Source of the DNA: Candidatus Latescibacteria bacterium 4484_7
GTDB lineage: Bacteria > Krumholzibacteriota > Krumholzibacteriia > Krumholzibacteriales > Krumholzibacteriaceae
DNA length: 28,767 nt
Assembly: GCA_002085285.1 (NCBI GenBank)
Contig: NATK01000002.1
Location: 1-28,767 of the forward strand
Direction: 5' to 3'
Shown here one piece after another: positions 1 through 6,887 of the stretch. The translations under genes and the position numbers were made by a program. Numbering within the stretch: the stretch's first letter is position 1; each line of letters begins with the position of its first letter. The notes under the pieces were generated by a model, which had not been told where the DNA came from, did no database searches, and saw nothing but the letters and a program-made list of their open reading frames with translations.

Positions 1-60
1 TATTATCATAAGTTGAATAGTAGTGGAACTTATTCAATATTTATGCTCTCAAGAGAATAA
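1..60 (+). CDS. possible 3' end of an upstream gene (partial)
   Basis: Frame 1 is open from the window edge to a TAA at 58-60 and encodes 19 residues ending in SIFMLSRE. Only the last codons would be inside the window, so no family can be named. The placement fits the last gene of a preceding cassette, because an attC-like site begins 35 bases downstream. An open frame of this length can occur by chance. Confidence 0.3.
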   Translation, partial: YYHKLNSSGTYSIFMLSRE

Positions 61-94
61 TTATTGTACGACTGAAAAGCTACTGCCGACAATT

Positions 95-216
95 GTATAT
101 AAGGCATTGGGCGGTAAGTGGTTAAATTGAAAGATATGAACATTAATAAGCGGCATAGTAAATTGAAAGTTAGGTGTTTCAAAACGCCCAACGCCTCATA
201 TACTTGACCGTTATAT
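95..216 (+). repeat. attC-like recombination site A
   Basis: Two 19-base arms, 95-113 (GTATATAAGGCATTGGGCG) and 185-203 (CGCCCAACGCCTCATATAC), are inverted repeats with two mismatches. They enclose a loop with two copies of TAAATTGAAAG. The right side ends in GTTATAT at 210-216, in the place of an attC R' box cut between G and TT. The left R'' box is degenerate (ATATAAG instead of a sequence ending AAC). Taken alone it could be an ordinary dispersed palindrome; the match between 210-229 and the next site favours attC. Confidence 0.5.
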
Positions 217-252
217 GAAATTTTGGGGCCTTATAAAATGGAGGCAATAATA

Positions 253-2363
253 ATGAAGCATATTTGTCTGATTTTATCGATATTGGCTCTTATTTCGCCA
301 CTATCAGCACAAGAGGGTCAAAAGGGGATTAAAATAGAGGGTAACCTCTATGAGAATGAAAGCTTAGGGATAAAGGTAAGACTTACTGAAGGAAACTGGT
401 ATTATGAAGATAAAAGCCAGGGCCCGGCGAGCGTCATTGTATTGTCAAATCCAGAAGTGGAAAAATTCAAATTCACGATTGTCATGATGCCGGCAGTGAT
501 AGGAATAAAGACTGCTGAGGATAGAGATGCACAACTTTCCTCATTTTTTGGCGATAAGTATAAGCGGGTAGAACTTGGCAAGGGAGAGATTGATAACAGG
601 GAGACAACAGTCCTTGTTTACGATTTAGTCGTAGCTGATACCTTAACTACCAGGGTTTATACTCATGTACTGGTTGTTGGAGACAATACTTACATGATGC
701 AAATTTCTGGCCCTAAGGATCAATGGGAAGCGAAATACAAACAGTTTGAATCAATATTCAACTATATCTTATTTACCGAAAGAAAGCCGGAAAGAAAGGA
801 AGTTGAAATCAAGAAGGAAGAGGAAGAAAAGCAGGCCGGGTTAACCAAGAATGCAAAAATAATACATCACCTCATAAGGATAGATGTCAATCCTCGTAGC
901 GGTGAGTTCAAGTCATCTGATAAGTTTACCATAAGGATTATAAAAGATAAGATAAAAGAAGTGGAATTCCTCCTATCCGATCTTGTAATTGATTCCATTA
1001 AACTTGGTGATGAAAATTTATCCTTTTCCATGGTAGATTATCAAGAGACGGGTAGAAAAAAGCTCACCGTTAATTTGCCCGCCGACTATGATTCGACTAC
1101 CGAGCTTACCCTGAACTTTTCTGCCCATAAGTCTGATTACCTATTTACTGCGGCGGGTAAGCTGATTGCTGGATATAATATTCTTGGACAGGTAAGGGAG
1201 AAGTCGAGTTATAGTTCCCACGTTTTATATTATCCCGTGGATGAAGATAATGACGCTGCCGGTGAGATATGGATAACCGTGCCATCAGGTTATATCGCTA
1301 TAAGTGTAGGAAAACTTGTTGATGTGGATTCAACCGAAGACAAATCTATATATCATTGGAAAACAGATATTGCTATTCCACGAATATTGCCTTTTGCTTT
1401 CGCTGTTGGTGAATACGAAAAATACTCCGCTACTACAAAGTCAGGCGTCCCAGTAGAAATTTACACTTGGAAAGTGAATGAGGAGCATGCACTCAGGAGG
1501 CTTGATTTGGCTTGTGATATTATCGATTTCTATAATGAAATATTCGGGCAGTTTCCATTTGAAAAGATTGCCATAATACATGTCACCCCAGAAAAGGGTA
1601 TAGCTGGTGTAAGCCTGCCAACTATGATTCTGCTCTCAGACATGTTTTTCACATCCGATTGCTCATATGAAATAATCAAAGAGGATGTGAGAAAATCATT
1701 CCTTGGTCCATTGGTATTGGCTGATGAAATATCACATCAATGGAATGCTTACGCTGTCGCTTTTCCTAATGAACTGGCAGAAGGAATGGCTCAGTATACG
1801 GATGCGTTGTTTGCCGAACATGTAGGTGGAAAACAAGTACTGAAAAATCACATTAAATATCACTCAAGTCTATATAAAGCAGCCATAGAAAACAATCCCG
1901 ATACACCCATAGCATCGCCTGAGATTTACAAGACCCAGGCGTATCAGGGTATTGCCTTCAGTAAGGGAGCGTTGGTGCTTAACATGTTACGCTGTGTTGT
2001 GGGTGATTCCAACTTCTTCGCCGGAATGCGACACATTTTTGAAGAATACTCTGGTAAAAAAGCGGGCTACGATGACATTAAACAGGCGATGGAGAAGTTT
2101 TATGGGGATTCTCTGGGTTAGAAAAAGCCGAAAAACATAAAGATAAATACTTGGTTTCTGTCCTTGTAAAACAGACACAGGGAGGAAAGCCTTTTACGAT
2201 GCCTATAGATATTTCATTCATGTCTGCCGAATGTGAGAAAACCTTTCCCAAAGTAATGGTCAACCAAAAAGAAGAGAGATTGACCTTTGAACTTGACTTT
2301 CGTCCGCAAGATGTTAGGATTGACAAAGAAGGCATGCTGTTAAAAGATGTAGTATATAAATAA
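253..2363 (+). pseudogene. secreted M1-peptidase-like protein, frameshifted near the C-terminus
   Basis: The start is ATG 253, eight bases after GGAGG (240-244). A signal peptide (MKHICLILSILALISPLSAQ) indicates export. Residues about 30-175 form a PsbP/DUF1795-like beta domain. A charged lysine/glutamate linker follows, then a gluzincin M1-like N-terminal beta domain and a catalytic-like domain. The zinc motif reads DEISHQW where M1 enzymes have HExxHxW (Asp at about residue 491), followed by LAEGMAQY in the place of the second metal ligand region. The frame stops at TAG 2119-2121, but the typical C-terminal beta tail continues in another frame to TAA 2363; reading the CT at 2111-2114 once instead of twice joins the two. 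Peptidase activity is doubtful twice over: lost first histidine and frameshift. The gene fills one putative integron cassette. Confidence 0.75.
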
Positions 2364-2392
2364 TCGCATGTATGTTCGAGCCCCAAAACTTC

Positions 2393-2476
2393 ATATAACA
2401 GCATGTATCTGGTTCGGGCTTTCAGCGCTCATCTAAATCGCCTCCGACGATTTCAGATGCACTCAAACCGTTATAT
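2393..2476 (+). repeat. attC-like recombination site B
   Basis: ATATAAC at 2393-2399 (R''-like) and GTTATAT at 2470-2476 (R'-like) bracket an imperfect hairpin: CATCTAAATCG (2430-2440) pairs with CGATTTCAGATG (2448-2459), leaving one C extrahelical, as attC stems do. The 20 bases 2380-2399 are the reverse complement of 210-229 with one mismatch. This is expected when R'' belongs to the same cassette whose first bases form the preceding R'. The left arm holds about 18 extra unpaired bases, so this is not a perfect attC. Confidence 0.55.
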
Positions 2477-2540
2477 TCAGTTTGCTCCCTCGCTAAAAAT
2501 CAAAATCATGGGCCCCCGCCTTGTGTCTTAGGTATTTTTC

Positions 2541-2569
2541 TTGCCACAATCGTAAACTTTATATATATA
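2541..2569 (+). promoter_or_regulatory. candidate promoter of the ArsR gene
   Basis: TTGCCA at 2541-2546 and TATATA at 2564-2569 are separated by 17 bases and lie directly upstream of the ArsR coding region. The following operator-like palindrome overlaps the -10 element, which would allow direct autorepression. The region is AT-rich, so chance matches are possible. Confidence 0.4.
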
Positions 2570-2586
2570 TTGATAGTTATCAATAT
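2567..2586. promoter_or_regulatory. palindromic operator candidate (ArsR site)
   Basis: ATATTGATA-GT-TATCAATAT is a perfect inverted repeat with 9-base arms and a 2-base centre. It ends 6 bases before the ATG at 2593. Operators of ArsR/SmtB repressors are AT-rich palindromes over the promoter of their own gene, so this is the natural binding site for the repressor encoded next. Confidence 0.55.
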
Positions 2587-2592
2587 GCAAAT

Positions 2593-2868
2593 ATGAGAGA
2601 ATCACTAAAAATATTCAAGGCCTTATGCGATGAAACTCGGTTAAAAATAGTTGAATTTCTCCTTAGTGGAGAAAAATGTGTTTTTGAAATGGTTCCGTTT
2701 ACAAAAAGAATACAATCAACAGTTTCAGTTCAGTTATCAAAGCTTGAATATTTGGGGATTATTGGATCAAGAAGAGAGGGTAAAAGGATATATTATAAAC
2801 TGACAAACGAGAAAGTGAGAGAAATATTAAGAATACTAAATGAGAGAAACCAGGATAAATATAATTAA
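2593..2868 (+). CDS. ArsR-family winged-helix transcriptional repressor
   Basis: A 91-residue protein starting at ATG 2593. The frame is open further upstream to a TTG at 2521, but that would place promoter and operator inside the gene, and the fold begins at MRESLKIFKALCDETRLKIV. The helix-turn-helix region (ESLKIFKALCDETRLKIVEFLL, then STVSVQLSKLEYLGII) and wing (SRREGKRIYYKL) are typical. The ArsR metal loop CxC appears as KCVFEM: one cysteine remains and the second is phenylalanine, so arsenite sensing by the classical site is unlikely. No good Shine-Dalgarno is seen, so the mRNA may be nearly leaderless. It precedes the TDT transporter by 27 bases and probably controls it; the inducer is unknown. 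Confidence 0.85.
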   Translation: MRESLKIFKALCDETRLKIVEFLLSGEKCVFEMVPFTKRIQSTVSVQLSKLEYLGIIGSRREGKRIYYKLTNEKVREILRILNERNQDKYN

Positions 2869-2895
2869 AACATCTAAAATATTGGAGGAAGTGCT

Positions 2896-3936
2896 ATGTT
2901 AAGAGATGTAGAATGTAAATGCCAGATTGTTAAGAACTTTGCACCATCCTGGTTTGCAAGCATCATGGGAACGGGAATACTTGCTCTGACTAGCTTACTT
3001 TACTCCCAATATGTTCCTCTCCTGAAAAACCTGGCTTATGTCTTGTTCTACTTTAACATTATTCTTTTCTTTGTCTTATTAATCCCATGGATTCTTAGGT
3101 GGATATTCTTCAGAAAAGAAGCATTAAAAGATTTAGAGCATCCTGTGCTCTCAAATTTCTATGCTACGATAGCGATAGGTATGCTTGTTTTAGCAGCGGA
3201 TTTCATTGTAATTGGTAATAACATTGAGATTGGAAAGGTTTTTTGGTTTATAGGATCACTGGCTACAATATTCTTTAGCATACTCACACCATATTTAATG
3301 TTCAAAGGTGAGCATGTTAAACTTGACCACATAAATCCAGCATGGTTTATTCCACCAGTCGGACTAATTGTGATTCCCATTGCAGGAAGTTTAATTATTC
3401 CACATGTATTAGGAATGGCGCGGCAGTATGTTATATTTCTTAACTATTTTGGATGGGGCTCTGGCTTTTTTATCTATCTCGCTCTATTAGCTATAACAAT
3501 GTATCGTTTTATTCTTCATCATCCTCTACCAAACACTCTCGCTCCAACCATATGGATAAACCTTGGACCCATCGGAGCAGGGACTGTTGCATTGGTTAAC
3601 CTCATCAAAAACTCATCTTTTATAGCAGTGAAAGAACCTTTCTTCGTATTTGGATTTTTGTTCTGGGGGTTTGGTATTTGGTGGGTTATAATAGCTATTG
3701 CAATGACCCTGCACTACATAAAAAGACTGAAGCTTCCCTATGCAATGTCTTGGTGGGCTTTTACATTTCCTCTCGGAGCGTATGTAGCTGCAAGTCATAC
3801 AATCTCGTCATTATTTGAAATTCAACTAATAGATTACGTTGGTTTTGCTTTATATTGGCTTTTAGTTATTTTCTGGGTGGTTACTTTTGTAAAAACTCTT
3901 ATACGTGCATATCATGGGACGCTGTTTAAGGTTTGA
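2896..3936 (+). CDS. TDT-family transporter (TehA/SLAC1-like permease)
   Basis: A 346-residue, very hydrophobic protein with about ten predicted membrane helices. The opening FAPSWFASIMGTGILAL is the signature of the tellurite-resistance/dicarboxylate transporter family, which includes TehA, yeast Mae1 and Ssu1 and plant SLAC1 anion channels. Known members move small anions (C4-dicarboxylates, sulfite, nitrate or chloride); the substrate cannot be read from the sequence. ATG 2896 is preceded by GGAGG (2884-2888). It lies just behind the ArsR gene and probably shares its promoter, which suggests an efflux function switched on by a toxic or metabolic ligand. Confidence 0.85.
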   Translation: MLRDVECKCQIVKNFAPSWFASIMGTGILALTSLLYSQYVPLLKNLAYVLFYFNIILFFVLLIPWILRWIFFRKEALKDLEHPVLSNFYATIAIGMLVLAADFIVIGNNIEIGKVFWFIGSLATIFFSILTPYLMFKGEHVKLDHINPAWFIPPVGLIVIPIAGSLIIPHVLGMARQYVIFLNYFGWGSGFFIYLALLAITMYRFILHHPLPNTLAPTIWINLGPIGAGTVALVNLIKNSSFIAVKEPFFVFGFLFWGFGIWWVIIAIAMTLHYIKRLKLPYAMSWWAFTFPLGAYVAASHTISSLFEIQLIDYVGFALYWLLVIFWVVTFVKTLIRAYHGTLFKV

Positions 3937-3998
3937 TGTGATGAAAGTTGACGCTAGACATATGACATTCTGCCCAAAACCTAAGGAGATGAATTTAT

Positions 3999-5773
3999 AT
4001 GTTTGAAAAAATAAGAAAAAGGGATGGAAGAATTGTAAAGTTTGACCCCGAGAGAATTACAAACGCAATTTCTAAAGCAGGTGCAGCAACAGGTGAATTT
4101 GATAGAGATATAGCAAAGAAAGTATATTATTTACAGAGAACAGCACGCAAGAATCAGAGAAATTATATCTAAAGCCAATAACGATCTTGTAGATCAGTAT
4201 CTTAATAAAATAGATTGGGAGGTTAAAGAGAACAGTAATATGTCTTTTTCTTTACAGGGACTTAACAATTATATTTCCTCTAAAGTAAGTAAGATGTATT
4301 GGCTGAATAAAATATATCCAGCAGAGATAAGAAATGCCCATATAGAGGGTGATTTTCATATCCATGATTTGGGTATATTATCTGTTTACTGTGTTGGGTG
4401 GGATTTGTTCGATTTATTATCAGAAGGTTTTAAAGGAGCTGCGGGAAAAATAGAGAGCAAACCTGCAAAGCACTTCAGGAGTGCTTTAGGGCAAATTGTT
4501 AATTTTTTCTATACTCTTCAAGGTGAAGCTGCTGGGGCACAAGCATTTTCCAACTTTGACACTTTCCTTGCCCCATTTATTCGATATGACAATCTATCAT
4601 ATAAAGAGGTTAAACAAGCTTTACAGGAATTTTTATTTAATCTAAATGTCCCCACAAGAGTGGGATTTCAAACCCCTTTTACAAATATAACTTTGGATTT
4701 AAGATCTCTAGAGTATCTCAAAAATCAACCAGTTGTTTTTGGAGGAACGCCTCAGAAGGAAACTTACGGAGATTTCGAAGAGGAAATGATGTTGTTCAAT
4801 AAGGCTTTCTTGGAGGTTATGTTGGAAGGTGATGCAAAAGGCAGAGTTTTTACCTTCCCTATTCCTACATATAACATTACCGGAGATTTTGATTGGGACG
4901 CCGAGTTTTTGAATACGTTATGGGAGATAACTGCAAAATATGGTATTCCATACTTCTCTAATTTTGTTAATTCAGATATGAAACCAGAAGATGCAAGAAG
5001 TATGTGCTGTAGGTTAAGGCTGGACACAAGGAAATTGGAGAAAAGGGGTGGCGGACTATTTGGGGCAAATCCACTTACAGGAAGCATCGGTGTTGTATCA
5101 ATCAACATGCCGAGATTAGGTTATTTCTCAAAGGATGAGAACGAATTTTTTGAAAGATTGGACATGCTGATGCAATTGGCAAAGAATAGTTTAGAGATGA
5201 AGAGAAGAATTCTGGAAAAGCTTACAGGGCAGGGCTTGTATCCTTACACCAAGTACTATTTGAGAAATATTAAAAAACGATTTGGTGCATATTGGAAAAA
5301 TCACTTTTCTACGATAGGGTTGGTTGGATTGAATGAAGCCTGCTTAAATCTTCTGGGGGTGACTATCGGCGACAGAGAGGGTAAAGAATTTGGATTGAAG
5401 GTCTTGGAGTTTATGAAGAATAAACTTATTGAATTCCAGGAGGAGACTGGAAACAATTATAACCTGGAAGCAACCCCTGCTGAGGGGACTTCCTATCGTC
5501 TCGCGATGATAGATAAGAAGAAGTATCCTGACATAGTATGTGCAAATGAGCAAGCATTCAGAAACGGTGCAGAGCCCTTTTATACGAATTCCTCTCAACT
5601 TCCAGTCAATTATACAGATGATATATTTGAGGCTCTTGACCTGTCCGAAGTGCGATGCTACATGTGAGGTGTACTCAAGAGTTGTAGGGTATCTGAGACC
5701 CGTAAATCAATGGAATAACGGGAAAAAGGAAGAATTCAGAATGAGGAATAGTTTTAAGGTGATGACAAAATGA
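3999..5773 (+). pseudogene. nrdD: anaerobic ribonucleoside-triphosphate reductase, broken by two internal deletions
   Basis: The original start is ATG 3999 with AAGGAG at 3983-3988. The first 41 codons encode the start of an ATP-cone (MFEKIRKRDGRIVKFDPERI). At about 4122 the reading frame changes: frame 1 resumes as YIIYREQHARIREIISKANN, so a block of the ATP-cone, roughly 35-40 codons by family comparison, is missing and the frame is shifted. Codons from 4240 to 5667 are intact and contain the catalytic domain, including SMCCRLRL with the substrate-radical cysteine (near 5005-5010). At about 5640 a second junction jumps from FEALDL to CPKCDATCEVYSRVVGYLRP in frame 2, dropping about 60 codons with the first zinc-cysteine pair. 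The glycyl-radical glycine survives at 5687-5689, and the frame ends at TGA 5773. As assembled, no full-length enzyme can be made. The TGA overlaps the nrdG start. Confidence 0.85.
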
Positions 5774-6462
5774 AAATCGCCGGTTTTCAGAAATTCTCTT
5801 TGATAGACTACCCAAGTAAAATCAGTGCAATCATCTTTACCCAAGGATGTAATTTCAGATGTCCCTACTGCCATAATCCAGAACTAGTAAATCCGGAACT
5901 ATTTTCAGACACCTTAGATGAAGATTTAATACTTACTTTCTTAAGTAAAAGGATCGGCAAATTAGATGGTGTAGTTATCACGGGAGGGGAACCTCTGCTT
6001 CAGCATGATTTAATAGAGTTTATAAAAAAGGTAAAGGAAATGGGTTATCTTGTAAAACTTGATACAAATGGGAGTTATCCAGAAAATTTGGAGCGATTGT
6101 TAGCTAAAAATCTGATCGATTACATAGCAATGGATATTAAAGCTCCTCTTGAAAAATACCATAATGTTGTGCAGGCAGATGTTTGTACAGAAAAGATAAT
6201 GGAAAGCATTACGATAATTCTAAATAGCAATATAGATTACGAATTTCGAACCACAGTAGTGAAGGATCTCCTAATAGAAGATGATTTAATTTGCATAGCC
6301 AAGTTAATTAGAGGTGCAAAGAGATATGTTTTGCAAAAGTTTGTTATGTCAAAGATATTAGATAAGTCATTTGCCAGTAATGTAAAATGCTTTTCAGAAG
6401 ACGAATTAAATACCATAATAGACAAAGTGAAAAAATATGTCAGCGAATGTATTATGCGATGA
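5770..6462 (+). CDS. nrdG: anaerobic ribonucleotide reductase activating protein (radical SAM, NrdG2-type)
   Basis: A 230-residue radical SAM protein. The cluster motif CNFRCPYC (Cys27, Cys31, Cys34) binds the 4Fe-4S cluster that cleaves S-adenosylmethionine, and GGEPLLQ follows at about residues 77-83. The opening KIAGFQKFSLIDYPSKISAIIF is characteristic of the activases partnered with archaeal and Thermotoga-type NrdD. The enzyme generates the glycyl radical on NrdD. Its ATG overlaps the nrdD TGA by four bases (ATGA), implying translational coupling. It appears intact although its partner is broken. A role as activase for another glycyl-radical enzyme cannot be excluded. Confidence 0.88.
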   Translation: MKIAGFQKFSLIDYPSKISAIIFTQGCNFRCPYCHNPELVNPELFSDTLDEDLILTFLSKRIGKLDGVVITGGEPLLQHDLIEFIKKVKEMGYLVKLDTNGSYPENLERLLAKNLIDYIAMDIKAPLEKYHNVVQADVCTEKIMESITIILNSNIDYEFRTTVVKDLLIEDDLICIAKLIRGAKRYVLQKFVMSKILDKSFASNVKCFSEDELNTIIDKVKKYVSECIMR

Positions 6463-6525
6463 TTACCTGAGGTTTTGGGCGGAACGCTTCGTCGCTTCGC
6501 TTTTTGTCCTCACTTAGTTTGGGTC

Positions 6526-6604
6526 ATATAACACGGGCTATACGGCTCGTTTCACTTGCCCAAATTTGCTAACGCAAACTTTGTATAGCCCGAATACGTT
6601 AAGT
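6526..6604 (+). repeat. attC-like recombination site C
   Basis: ATATAAC (6526-6532) is followed after one base by CGGGCTATAC (6534-6543). The perfect complement GTATAGCCCG lies at 6583-6592, five bases before GTTAAGT (6598-6604), which matches the R' consensus GTTRRRY. Inside, TTTGC-TAAC-GCAAA makes a second small hairpin. ATATAAC is complementary to the R' of site B (GTTATAT), as expected if 2471-6598 is one cassette unit. It is the most regular of the three sites. Confidence 0.6.
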
Positions 6605-6654
6605 GGAACGCCCGAATTGATAAAAACTATATCGAGATTGAGGTGGCCTAATAT

Positions 6655-6887
6655 ATGATCAATATAGAGAGAAAAGTAAAGGTAGGTGTAAGATTGCCTT
6701 TGCAGGTTTTATCCTGCTCATAGTCACAAGCGGTTCAGGATGCCAAAACAACAATTATCACCCTACCAAGCCGCAGCAATCACTTTTTCTTCTCCCCGCA
6801 TCGGCACAAATACTTTTTGTTTCTAACGCGGCGCATAGTGTAGCGCGTCTTTCAAATGATAGAATGGCTATACCAATGTGTATTTGA
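6655..6887 (+). pseudogene. broken small lipoprotein-like gene
   Basis: ATG 6655, behind GAGGTGG, starts MINIERKVKVGV and stops at a TAG near 6720. A second frame (from about 6693 to TGA 6887) encodes IAFAGFILLIVTSGSGCQNN, which looks like a lipoprotein signal with a cysteine, then a polar segment. One indel between 6680 and 6693 would join them. The reading frame runs into the 3' end of the opposite-strand regulator. No homologous family is recognised, and the lipobox is imperfect (Gly at -3). It may be an old remnant or chance. Confidence 0.3.

Noticed and set aside
4122..5640. Programmed frameshifting in nrdD
   Set aside because: Family-conserved segments are missing at both junctions, so sequence was deleted; a ribosomal frameshift would not restore it.
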